NCBI GenBank assembly: GCA_017504655.1
Contig: JAFVQT010000030.1
Coordinates: 1-51,606, forward strand
Direction: 5' to 3'
DNA from: Clostridia bacterium
GTDB taxonomy: Bacteria > Bacillota > Clostridia > Christensenellales > Borkfalkiaceae
DNA: 51,606 nucleotides
Shown here: piece by piece, positions 34,399 to 43,181 of the stretch
Numbering within the stretch: the stretch's first letter is position 1
Layout of the letters: every line of letters begins with the position of its first letter
Translations under genes and position numbers: made by a program
Notes under the pieces: model-generated
What the model was told of the DNA's origin: nothing
Database searches by the model: none
The model's input: the letters and a program-made list of their open reading frames with translations, nothing else

Positions 34399-37300
34399 AC
34401 CGTAAAGCACGATTGAACCCGAGAAATTATCCAACGTCATATTGTTAACTGCTGGGTTGGAGCCTGTAAAGAATGCCCAAGATTCCTGTGAAACGTTTTC
34501 AACAACAGTACCTTCGGTTAAGTTATATAAACAATACTTAAGCGTAAAGGTTGTTCCGTTATTTACAAAGCCCATGATAATACGATATTTAGTACCGTCT
34601 TCAAGCTTTGCCCTTGCAAGTTGAGCATCAAAATCGCCGAGCATGTTTCCACCGCGAGGATTTGTCGCACCCTCATACCAAGCACCGAAAGGACCAGATA
34701 CGCCAACCTTTGTATTATTGCTTTGTGCGTCACCGAGTGAACCATCCCATAAAGTAATACCGCTTGCAACGACAACACCCTGCTTACCTTCGCTATAATA
34801 CATAGACTCATCGTAATTATCTGCAAAGAACATAACCTCTGGCATATTCTTACCAGTAAAATCAAACACTATATAATCGTTAAAGCCGTAATTTCCATCA
34901 ATTGCTAAATAAGCTTGCGAAATGCTACCACCTGCGTTTTGCCCCTTTATATAGTCTGCACCATTACCGATTGCTCCTGCACCGAGTGTTATACTTGCAC
35001 CATTTACGTAAGACATATGAGTTTTTACGCTATTTTTAGGAACAGCGGCAACTTTTAAAGTATAAGTCATATCTTGCGTTATAAGGCTCAAAGGTTTATC
35101 CCAAACGTACTCGTAAGTAAACGCTGAATCTTCAGTTCTTGGTGGAGTTGGCATTGCCTCTCCATAAGTAACGATTTCGCCAGCAGATACGTTTGTCAAA
35201 GTTTTTAAAACTTCTCCGTTTATTCCTTTAAACGTAACGGTAAACGTCTTATTCTCATTTAATGCACTTGCAACGCTTTCAATCGTTGTATCTTCAAATA
35301 CACCGTACACCTTATCTAATGAAAGTTCTGTGCCAAATTTACCGTATAATACAATCGAGCCGAATAAGTCGTTTAAGGTCATATAGTTGACTCTTTCATT
35401 CTGACCCGTATAGAAGTTGTACGTTTCAATCTTTCCTCTTTCTATAAGCTCGTTGGTTTCACGGTTATAAAGCGCCCAGTTAAGGGTTATACCGTTAGCA
35501 CCGTGTGGACTACCCTTTGTAAAGCCTAAAATTACTCTGTACTTAGTGCCGTCGACAAGGTTTGCTCTTGCAAGCTGAGAATATACGGTGCTATTCATCT
35601 TGTACCATGAATCGTTAACGCCCTCTATCATGAACGGACTATCGATATTGACTGCGGTACTTCCCTCCAGTACACCGGTGTTAATTTCACCGTTATACAT
35701 CGTTATGCCGTTTGCAAATACTATACCGTGCTTACCGCCGTCCTGATAGTACATTGAGTTGTTATAATTTTGAGCAAAGAATGCTACCTCAGGCATGTTT
35801 TTACCTGTAAAGTCAAACGCAACGTAGTCATCAAAGCTATAATTGCCGTCAAACGCTATATAAGCTTGGTCAACGTTAAGACCCGGGTTAGGTCCGGTAT
35901 AACTTGCACCGCCACCTATTGTGCCGCTCTTTAAAACAACCGAGCGGTCGTCGGTAATAGATTCCATACCGTGTAAGCTGATACCGCTTGAGGAAATCCA
36001 TTCATTTACCGCACTGCTAACCTCTATAAGGTTAAACGGAAGTGACGCGCATAAGTTTTCACCGTCTGAATAATAGAATATATAACTACCCGAAGCAGAG
36101 AGTGTAAACGTGTCGCCTTCAACGTCGTGACGAACGCCTTCACCGTCTACGTAGTAGAAGATGTATCCGTCCTTAATCGTATCCACGTAATCCGAAACTC
36201 TAACCTCGCAAGACGTTCCGATTGCAGTTGTCTTTGCACCTGAGTTGAAACGGGAATAGCTTAATTCGTCTGCAAATATCTCGTCAAAGGAATCCTCGGT
36301 ATTGGTTATAATCGGGTAAAGATTATCCCAAACGGTACGCTCACCGTAGTTACCGTATAAAACGATACTTCCTTTGAAATACTCATTGTTTTCAAGGTCG
36401 GTAGGAATTACGTTTTCAAAGCCCAACGCTTGAAGAGCGTATGTTCTCATAGTAAACTTAGTTGCAACCTGCTTGCTGTCTAAGTCGATTAATACACATT
36501 CCAAAACAAGTCTTATGCTTGACGTGGGTTCTTTTGTAAAAAGATGATTTGCACTGGTTTCTTCGATACCCGAGAAGCCAATGATCATTCTGTAATGAGT
36601 TCCGTCCTTTAATCCCTGTAAGCTGATTGGATGCGGATTGCCGTCACTTAAATGCACACTGTCGCCAAGATAAGCAGTATCCCTAAAGTCTGCGCAAAAA
36701 GCCTCGTCTGGCTTATTTAACATGTTAGGGCCGTATAAAAAGCCTCCCAAGGTTAAGGTCGGGTGACCGGGCGCACCGTTATTGTTTTTTAAGCCGCCCG
36801 TAAACAATATACCCTTGCTTCCGTCGAACATCGACGCAGAAAATTTATCCCTGAAGAATGAGAATATAGGCATATTTTTACCGGTAAAGTCAACCTTTAC
36901 GTAGCTACCTATTCCGTATTCACCCTCGTATGCAACGTAAGGAGAATAGTGAGGTCCGTTTGAACGGCGCAAAATAACGTTGTTACCGTTACAGTAGCTT
37001 CCCTCAACCATAGTAAAGCCACCTCTTTCAACGTATAAATCACCGTTTAAAGAAATGCCCATATCGGTCAATTCCTGCAAATAATCTGCATCTACGTATT
37101 TAATTGAAACAACCTGTCTTGCCTCAAGGCGCTGACCGTCGTTTGCTTCTACACAGAATTTAAAGGTATGGTCTGATCTTGATTCAAAAACGTAGCTGTC
37201 CGCACCTCTTAAAGGAACAGTTTCACCGTCTACCTCTACACTTTCCATAAAAATCTCGTAGTCTTCCTCGGCAAAATCCGGAACAACTATATTCATCGCG

Positions 37301-37788
37301 CCAAAATACTCGCTGAATACTATTTCATCACCGAAATTGTAAGGAGTATTCTGAAGAGAAAATTGCCACTCGAGATCGGGGTTCTTTACCGTAAGCTTAA
37401 AGGTTGAGGTTCCCGCTTTTTCGCCGGACGAAATTTTATAGGTGAAAACGTATTCACCGATTACGTCTGCCATCCAATAGCTTCTCGACGAAAGATCTGT
37501 AACGTTACCCTCGGAGTCGGTTATGGTCAACGTATAAGGGTCACTTACAAAGTCAACGTACTCGTTGAGCATTATCGTACTACCCCTTTCAACGACCTCA
37601 AGCGCACCCTCTAAAAACTGAGGGCCCTTTTTAACCTCGTCCTCAACGAAGGAAACGCCCTCAATAGTAGGGCGGTTGTCAACCTCAACCTTATCCTTGT
37701 TACAAGCAGTCATAAACAATGCCGAGGTTAAACACGCAGTCATACACCCTGCTAACAAAATTGTTTTGAAAATCTTTCTTTTCTTCAT
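34339..37788 (-). CDS. Lipoprotein with Ig-like N-terminus and three FTGKN modules (3' frameshift)
   Basis: About 1149 residues from ATG 37786-37788 (AAGGA 8 nt upstream; MKKRKIFKTILLAG). Lipobox FMTAC. Residues about 45-240 look like Ig/PKD-type beta-domains (VSDPYTLTITDSEG, GEYVFTYKISSGEKAG). FTGKN modules start near 243 (divergent), 596 and 920, with another Ig-like piece around 510-590. The third module is very close to module 2 of the 22425 protein. The last 19 residues are out of frame relative to the family because one base seems missing near 34394-34398. Surface glycan-binding role inferred. It follows the cytosolic TIM-barrel gene with 17 nt between. Confidence 0.83.
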   Translation of the reverse strand: MKKRKIFKTILLAGCMTACLTSALFMTACNKDKVEVDNRPTIEGVSFVEDEVKKGPQFLEGALEVVERGSTIMLNEYVDFVSDPYTLTITDSEGNVTDLSSRSYWMADVIGEYVFTYKISSGEKAGTSTFKLTVKNPDLEWQFSLQNTPYNFGDEIVFSEYFGAMNIVVPDFAEEDYEIFMESVEVDGETVPLRGADSYVFESRSDHTFKFCVEANDGQRLEARQVVSIKYVDADYLQELTDMGISLNGDLYVERGGFTMVEGSYCNGNNVILRRSNGPHYSPYVAYEGEYGIGSYVKVDFTGKNMPIFSFFRDKFSASMFDGSKGILFTGGLKNNNGAPGHPTLTLGGFLYGPNMLNKPDEAFCADFRDTAYLGDSVHLSDGNPHPISLQGLKDGTHYRMIIGFSGIEETSANHLFTKEPTSSIRLVLECVLIDLDSKQVATKFTMRTYALQALGFENVIPTDLENNEYFKGSIVLYGNYGERTVWDNLYPIITNTEDSFDEIFADELSYSRFNSGAKTTAIGTSCEVRVSDYVDTIKDGYIFYYVDGEGVRHDVEGDTFTLSASGSYIFYYSDGENLCASLPFNLIEVSSAVNEWISSSGISLHGMESITDDRSVVLKSGTIGGGASYTGPNPGLNVDQAYIAFDGNYSFDDYVAFDFTGKNMPEVAFFAQNYNNSMYYQDGGKHGIVFANGITMYNGEINTGVLEGSTAVNIDSPFMIEGVNDSWYKMNSTVYSQLARANLVDGTKYRVILGFTKGSPHGANGITLNWALYNRETNELIERGKIETYNFYTGQNERVNYMTLNDLFGSIVLYGKFGTELSLDKVYGVFEDTTIESVASALNENKTFTVTFKGINGEVLKTLTNVSAGEIVTYGEAMPTPPRTEDSAFTYEYVWDKPLSLITQDMTYTLKVAAVPKNSVKTHMSYVNGASITLGAGAIGNGADYIKGQNAGGSISQAYLAIDGNYGFNDYIVFDFTGKNMPEVMFFADNYDESMYYSEGKQGVVVASGITLWDGSLGDAQSNNTKVGVSGPFGAWYEGATNPRGGNMLGDFDAQLARAKLEDGTKYRIIMGFVNNGTTFTLKYCLYNLTEGTVVENVSQESWAFFTGSNPAVNNMTLDNFSGSIVLYGNSKRKPKLIDSVVFMKIVQ

Positions 37789-37805
37789 GATTTCCATCCT
37801 TATCA

Positions 37806-39179
37806 TTATATTAGTACGTAAGCAGATTCGCCTACGGCTAGTTTTATATGAAGTTTGCCTTCTTCTAATTTAAGTTTACTCCATTTTCCATCTGCAAATA
37901 CGTCTGCTACTACAAACTTTTTGTCAAACAAAATGGTTGTCGTTTGAATTGCACCTTCTTCCTCTTTACAGCGAATTTCGGTCATATTCGTAATACAATA
38001 TAAATATTGGTCGTTTTGCTTATCGTATAATTCGTTTACTAAAACACCTTCTCTATCAGTTGAAAACTCTTCTACGTTAGTGAGTTTTTCATTTTTTGCG
38101 TAATCAAGTTGTTTTAAAAAAGAATTGAAAGTCTTTACTGCATAAGCAGAATGACGATATTCAAACTTAGTTACAACGGGAATAATTTCACGTATCTCGT
38201 TTATTACCTTTTGCGTTGCGTAATAAAGTGGAGTTCTCTCGCCCTTGCGAGTGAGCATTGCTCCGTCATCGTGGAAAAATTCCGTGCTGTTTGCACCATG
38301 ACTCATATAAGTGAAAAATCCTAACTCTTTTACGCCAAAGCCAAGCAATAAATTGAGTTGGTATCTCATTTCCTGCTCGTTAGGAGTCCACCAATAATCA
38401 AAACCACATACTTTATTTGAGAAAGATTGAGCAACGAAATATAAGTCCACGCCCCTATCTCTACAAATCTCTGCGGCATTTTGCAAACATCTTATGTAAT
38501 AAATTTTATTTTCTTTATTATGACAAAATGGGTAATCATCATATTTTATATAATTCAAACCCGTTTCATCTAAATACATATTTAAATACTTAGAACGACG
38601 CTCTAAAAGATCTCCACCCTGTGGATAACGCTCGTCCATCCAACGCAAAGTATCTAATGGCAATAAGTTGCAATAAATAAAAGTTTGAGGTCGAACCCTT
38701 TTAATTGACTTACATATTTGACCAAACGATTTAAAAAGATAATAGTGAGGCTCATCTTTTAAGTAAATTCCGTAAAAGATAGGATGCTTTGAATAATCTT
38801 TTATACGATTGGCAACAAACTCATCAAGTTCTTTTTCACTTGCAAATTTCTTACCTTCGCCAATAATACCGTCCTTTTGGCAAGAAAGTTCATAAAATGC
38901 TTGGTCACCAACGATATATTTATCAATACCTGCCTCGCAAACGATATCCATCACCTTTTTGCACATAGAAGTTTGCCATTCTTCACCGTAGTAAGTACCC
39001 ACGCATCCGGACATGACCATATTAAAGCCAACGTCCTTGTATTCTTTAAAACGTTCTACAGTTCTAAAACTCCCTTCTACGTCTTGTCCTACTACGTAAT
39101 CGCCCGTTTCACATCCCGGGACAGAATATGCATAAAAGTTAAAGTCAATTTTTTTACCGTTATAATATTTTTCGTACAT
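37806..39179 (-). CDS. Cytosolic TIM-barrel glycosidase-like protein
   Basis: 457 residues without a signal peptide (MYEKYYNGKKIDFNFYAYSV). It is a third member of the family seen at 28860-30473 and at the end of the 22425 protein: FYGIYLKDEPHYYLFKSFGQ, KSIKRVRPQTFIYCNLLPLD, IKYDDYPFCHN, NLLLGFGVKELGFFTYMSHG. The DEP Glu and YDDYP are kept, whereas the RGE near the end is replaced by SHGA, so the Glu there is probably not universal. It is 4 nt after the second permease gene, so it likely acts on imported oligosaccharide. CAZy family not identified. Confidence 0.78.
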   Translation of the reverse strand: MYEKYYNGKKIDFNFYAYSVPGCETGDYVVGQDVEGSFRTVERFKEYKDVGFNMVMSGCVGTYYGEEWQTSMCKKVMDIVCEAGIDKYIVGDQAFYELSCQKDGIIGEGKKFASEKELDEFVANRIKDYSKHPIFYGIYLKDEPHYYLFKSFGQICKSIKRVRPQTFIYCNLLPLDTLRWMDERYPQGGDLLERRSKYLNMYLDETGLNYIKYDDYPFCHNKENKIYYIRCLQNAAEICRDRGVDLYFVAQSFSNKVCGFDYWWTPNEQEMRYQLNLLLGFGVKELGFFTYMSHGANSTEFFHDDGAMLTRKGERTPLYYATQKVINEIREIIPVVTKFEYRHSAYAVKTFNSFLKQLDYAKNEKLTNVEEFSTDREGVLVNELYDKQNDQYLYCITNMTEIRCKEEEGAIQTTTILFDKKFVVADVFADGKWSKLKLEEGKLHIKLAVGESAYVLI

Positions 39180-39183
39180 ATTA

Positions 39184-40056
39184 TCAGCCCTTTAAACCAC
39201 CTGCCGTCATGTTTGTCAATATTAATTTTTGTGTGCAAGTGTACAATACAATAATAGGAATAGAAGATATTACTGCCGCGGCAAAATAAATAGGTCTAGA
39301 CTCTTCTACGTAACCTGCCGTGTTATTAAACATATATAAACCGTAAGCAAGGTTTGGCGTTTCTCTTAAGTAGATCATTACGGTGCCGTAATCGTTCCAA
39401 ACGCCAATTGCTTGAGTTATTATAATCGCCACTAAACATGGAACAACCTGAGGTAAGATTATCTTAAATAAGGTTACCAACTCACCTGCTCCGTCAATAT
39501 ACGCTGCTTCCGAATAAGCAGGGCTTACACCCTTGAAATATCCGTATAACACTATAAACGCAAAGTCGAAGCCTGATGCCCATGAAAGCCAAATGGTAAG
39601 CGGATTGTTTACCATCCTGAGAGCGTGTAAAAGCTTAAACGCTGCAGGACCCGCACCGATAATGGGTATTGTGTTTACGAAAATTACTATTACGTATAAC
39701 AATTCTTTTCCTGGGAAACGGAACCTTGCAACTGCGTAAGCAAGCATTGTGCTAGACACTACGTTTACAAAAACTTTAACGATAACTATCCAAAGAGAGT
39801 TTATAAGCAAGCCGAGATAAGGCACGTTATTGTAATGAAACTCCCCTGTAAAAACTCTTACGTAGTTTTTAAACAACCAATCTTGTGTAAGAGAAAAACT
39901 ATTCGACATATAATTATCAAACGTTTTAAGTGAATTGTTTATAGCCCAAATAAGAGGATATATGTTTAGTATCGCGATAAAAATAAACAAAGTAAAGAAA
40001 ACGTACGCTGTGATTTTTTCGGACAAATTAGCGTGTTTTGATGCTATATTTTTCAT
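39184..40056 (-). CDS. Carbohydrate ABC transporter permease (MalG-type, CUT1)
   Basis: 290 residues, six hydrophobic segments, AAGGAGG before ATG. The EAA loop is EAAYIDGAGELVTLFKIILP, the site that contacts the ATPase. Typical start with PLIWAINNSLKTFDNY. Pairs with the permease at 40069. No ATPase is encoded nearby, so a shared MsmX-like ATPase elsewhere is likely, as is common for Firmicutes CUT1 systems. Confidence 0.93.
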   Translation of the reverse strand: MKNIASKHANLSEKITAYVFFTLFIFIAILNIYPLIWAINNSLKTFDNYMSNSFSLTQDWLFKNYVRVFTGEFHYNNVPYLGLLINSLWIVIVKVFVNVVSSTMLAYAVARFRFPGKELLYVIVIFVNTIPIIGAGPAAFKLLHALRMVNNPLTIWLSWASGFDFAFIVLYGYFKGVSPAYSEAAYIDGAGELVTLFKIILPQVVPCLVAIIITQAIGVWNDYGTVMIYLRETPNLAYGLYMFNNTAGYVEESRPIYFAAAVISSIPIIVLYTCTQKLILTNMTAGGLKG

Positions 40057-40068
40057 GCCATATCCTCC

Positions 40069-41028
40069 TTAAATCTCAACGTCAGTATATATTCTGTCGA
40101 TTATTTGTCGACCAATAAGTACCACTGGAAGAGTAATGCAAGTTAAGAATAAGCCGAGCGCAGCAGGATATCCGTAATACGGTTTACTGATAACTGAAGA
40201 CTCAGAAATCGACAACGTTATCTTATAAAGAAGGAATCCTATCGTCGCAGTATTGTAATTACCCGAACCACCTGTGAACAAGAACACGTTATAATCGGCA
40301 GTTACACACGAACACAACGAGAACGTCATAAGCGTTGCAATAGTCGACCATACGCATGGCACGGCAATCTGCGCGTAAGTACGCCAAAAACCTGCACCGT
40401 CTAAGTCTGCAGATTCGTATATTTCATCTGGCACACGAGAAAAAGCACCTGTAAGTACGGCGTTATTTCCAACCAATCCCATAACGATTTTTATGCCAAC
40501 TATAGTCTTGAAAGCCGTTGCTTCCGTTACGAGTAAGCCTTGTTTGTCTGGCACGTCTACACCAAACCACTTTACGGCCATCGTAATAGCACCGTTATAA
40601 CTTGCTAAGTAACGAATGAGTTGCGACCACATTACCGCACCCATAAGACTAGGTATTATGTAGCATATTCTAAATATGTAGTGCCCCCAAATTCTACGAT
40701 ACAAAACATACGTAGTCGTTACACCTATTGGGAAAAGTATTACAAAATCTAAACCCCAAAGAAAGATTGAATTTTTTATAGCCGTCCAAATTAACACACC
40801 TTGAGTGTGCGATTTATCCCCACGAAACGATTCAAGAAGCAATTTAAAGTTGTCTAGAGTAGGAGCACCTTCGCCATCTCTGAACGCAAGCGTAATACTC
40901 GAAAGGTTTACGTATACCCAAAACACTAAAAATTGCAAAACTGGAAAAGCAATAAATAAATAGACGAAAAGAAACTTTCTTCTTTCAAATCTACTATATT
41001 TCTGTATTTTTTTACTTGTTAACTCCAT
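40069..41028 (-). CDS. Carbohydrate ABC transporter permease (MalF/LplB-type, CUT1)
   Basis: 319 residues with six membrane segments. The EAA loop is EIYESADLDGAGFWRTYAQI. The start ATG 41026-41028 (MELTSKKIQKYSRFERRKFL) has a weak RBS. It follows the binding-protein gene after a 237-nt gap with a hairpin that may lower expression relative to the binding protein. It is 12 nt ahead of the second permease. Confidence 0.93.
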   Translation of the reverse strand: MELTSKKIQKYSRFERRKFLFVYLFIAFPVLQFLVFWVYVNLSSITLAFRDGEGAPTLDNFKLLLESFRGDKSHTQGVLIWTAIKNSIFLWGLDFVILFPIGVTTTYVLYRRIWGHYIFRICYIIPSLMGAVMWSQLIRYLASYNGAITMAVKWFGVDVPDKQGLLVTEATAFKTIVGIKIVMGLVGNNAVLTGAFSRVPDEIYESADLDGAGFWRTYAQIAVPCVWSTIATLMTFSLCSCVTADYNVFLFTGGSGNYNTATIGFLLYKITLSISESSVISKPYYGYPAALGLFLTCITLPVVLIGRQIIDRIYTDVEI

Positions 41029-41050
41029 GATACACCGTAGATAGTACCAC

Positions 41051-41077
41051 GAAAAGGCAACGACACAAATCGCTACC
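41051..41077 (-). terminator. Attenuating hairpin between binding protein and permease genes
   Basis: On the minus strand GGTAGCGA-TTTGTG-TCGTTGCC is followed by TTTTCG, a weak terminator. Such elements commonly set a high binding-protein to permease ratio. Confidence 0.5.
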
Positions 41078-41116
41078 TTCTCGCACTACGTAATTAGTCT
41101 TTATTAATTTCAATCT

Positions 41117-41248
41117 TTAAAGACCCCCAACGTACGACTGATAAAAGTTTGATGCATAATCAAGATTTAATTTTTGCAAAAACGCGCCCTTTGGGTCACT
41201 AAAACTACAAAAACCTTGCACCGTAGATAAACGTTTCAATTTAGTCAT
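41117..41248 (-). CDS. Possible small ORF (43 aa) in the binding protein-permease gap
   Basis: ATG at 41246-41248 is 17 nt after the binding-protein stop, with AAGG 8 nt ahead. It reads MTKLKRLSTVQGFCSFSDPK and ends YQSYVGGL. No homology recognised and no signal peptide. It could be a real small protein, a remnant, or chance. Confidence 0.3.
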   Translation of the reverse strand: MTKLKRLSTVQGFCSFSDPKGAFLQKLNLDYASNFYQSYVGGL

Positions 41249-41265
41249 ACGTCGAGCCTTAAAAA

Positions 41266-42933
41266 TTATTTTTTATAATTGTTCCACTTCTTTTCTGCTT
41301 CTGCACGAGCCGAAGCTATCAAATCTTGAGCAAGTTCTCTATAACTCTTGCTAGAGTTTTCAGTGATGAGCGTTGAAGTTAAACTACTGTTTGCAACGTG
41401 TGGAAGGAAGAAGTCTGTTTGGAATGCTGCAAATCTTAAGTTTGAAATACGACTGTTAATCGGTCTGAAATATTCGTGCGCAACCAAATCTTTTGCTTCG
41501 TTTACGAACTTATACGTAGACTCTACAGAAATATTCTTGGTATATGGAGATGCAGCGTTTGCCTTTGCCATAAAGGTATTTGCAAAATCGTCACTTGCCA
41601 TCATTCTGAGAGCCTTGGCAACGATATCAACCTTGGTACATCCCTTAGGAATAAACGCTAAGTGCTCGATACCTCTTGCAAAGCAAGTACCACGAGCTTC
41701 TGCAATTCTTTGAACGTCCGCATCGTCTAAAGTAACGTTAAACGTAGAAGCAACTCCTGCTTTCATTTCGGCAATTGACTTGCCTTCGTCTGCCAACTTG
41801 CAAAGAAGAGATAAAACGTCGTCACAAGTAGCGTCGTCAAGCGCATATTTAGTACCAGCACCGAAAACTTCTACACCGAGAGCAGAAATTACGGGAACGT
41901 TCATAAACTCAATTTGATTTAAGCTGTTTTTGTAGTTTGCCTTAACTTCGTTTAAGAACCAGTCACCGTTAAGCATGAATACGGCATTGTTAGAACCGTC
42001 AGCCTCTTTCATAATCAACGCTTGCGCTTGGTCGAGAAGTTGTCCGTTAGAGCCTGCTGCGGCATACTTCTTATCTAATAAACGATAGCCTGCTTCAAAA
42101 GCGTCTACCAGGTGTGGATTGTCGTATACTTCATATCCGTTTGCCATATCAGTCCAGCTTCCGTCAGGATTTTTAGTTTGTAATCTTAAAAACTCATTGT
42201 AAGTGTCTACGCCAAATTGAGCAAACCACATACTCATAGCAGTATTTTGATAAGTTGCACCGTTATCTAACGTGTAAGTAAGTGGATACGTTAAAGTTGT
42301 TGAAGACTGTGCTAAAATAGTATCGAATGCTTCAAATAATTCGTTACTTGTTCTAGGAAGTTCGGTTATTCCGTAAGTGGCAAGTTTTTTGGTATTTACA
42401 ACCATACCGGCAGAAGTTTGAGCCCACGTAAAACCGTACATCTTTCCGTTATCTGCACATAAGAAAGGAACGAGATCTTCGTGAATTCTATCACTTATCT
42501 TCTCAGATGTATAAGTTCCGTCATAATTGATTGCAGGTTGATTGAATACAGATTCTCTTAAATCAATACACAAATCGCCTTTGTCACCGTAAAGACCAAT
42601 TTCACTAACTTGGTTAGGCGCAATTGCTCCGGTAATGTAAAGGTCGATACCGTACTCTTCGTAACCTGCGTACATCTCTTGCAGCATAGCGTCGCCCGCG
42701 TTGTCGTAAAGGGCTGAAGAAATGTTGAATACGTAACCCTCGTCCTTAAAAGCCGCATTGAACTTATCTTGGAATTCCATAAGGAACTCGTCGCCAAAGC
42801 CTGCTTTATAAAGCTTTACGTTGATGGTCTTTGGCTCTTTAACAACGTTTGACTTTGGCTTACAGCTTGTACCAAGAACCAAACAACCCGCAGAAACTAC
42901 GGTTGCTAAAAGCATTGAAACAAATTTTTTCAT
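41266..42933 (-). CDS. Extracellular sugar-binding lipoprotein (ABC transporter, CUT1)
   Basis: 555 residues with lipobox LGTSC (Cys24) and GGAGG before ATG. The mature part has family-1 solute-binding features: FLMEFQDKFNAAFKDEGY near the start, MYGFTWAQTSAGMVVNTKKL (substrate-cleft region), FMLNGDWFLNEV, and a C-terminal helical lobe. The length suggests an oligosaccharide ligand. First gene of the transporter operon and divergent from an AraC-type regulator. Confidence 0.92.
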   Translation of the reverse strand: MKKFVSMLLATVVSAGCLVLGTSCKPKSNVVKEPKTINVKLYKAGFGDEFLMEFQDKFNAAFKDEGYVFNISSALYDNAGDAMLQEMYAGYEEYGIDLYITGAIAPNQVSEIGLYGDKGDLCIDLRESVFNQPAINYDGTYTSEKISDRIHEDLVPFLCADNGKMYGFTWAQTSAGMVVNTKKLATYGITELPRTSNELFEAFDTILAQSSTTLTYPLTYTLDNGATYQNTAMSMWFAQFGVDTYNEFLRLQTKNPDGSWTDMANGYEVYDNPHLVDAFEAGYRLLDKKYAAAGSNGQLLDQAQALIMKEADGSNNAVFMLNGDWFLNEVKANYKNSLNQIEFMNVPVISALGVEVFGAGTKYALDDATCDDVLSLLCKLADEGKSIAEMKAGVASTFNVTLDDADVQRIAEARGTCFARGIEHLAFIPKGCTKVDIVAKALRMMASDDFANTFMAKANAASPYTKNISVESTYKFVNEAKDLVAHEYFRPINSRISNLRFAAFQTDFFLPHVANSSLTSTLITENSSKSYRELAQDLIASARAEAEKKWNNYKK

Positions 42934-43001
42934 AGTTATTTCCTCCGATTATTCTTAAGAAATGCGGACATCCGCCCACATTTAATATCCTTTCTTGAAC
43001 T

Positions 43002-43010
43002 ATCATACCA
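43002..43010 (-). promoter_or_regulatory. Extended -10 promoter of the transporter operon
   Basis: TGG-TATGAT on the minus strand is an extended -10 and there is no good -35, as expected for an activator-dependent promoter beside an AraC gene. The 5' UTR holds a GCGGATGTCCGC hairpin. Confidence 0.45.
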
Positions 43011-43128
43011 TAAAGAGAACTTTTCTTTCCACTCAATTTTTTATCAAAACTAATCGATTTTTAATTTTTATTTTTATTTTTTTCATACTCATTATCATTA
43101 TTATATATATGGATATCAAAAATTTGTA

Positions 43129-43157
43129 TTGACATTTATTTTTATTGATGCTATAAT
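43129..43157 (+). promoter_or_regulatory. Promoter of the first AraC-type regulator
   Basis: TTGACA (43129-43134), 17 bp, TATAAT (43152-43157). AAGGAGG follows before the start. Confidence 0.85.
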
Positions 43158-43181
43158 TTAAGAAATTCAAGGAGGTTTTGC

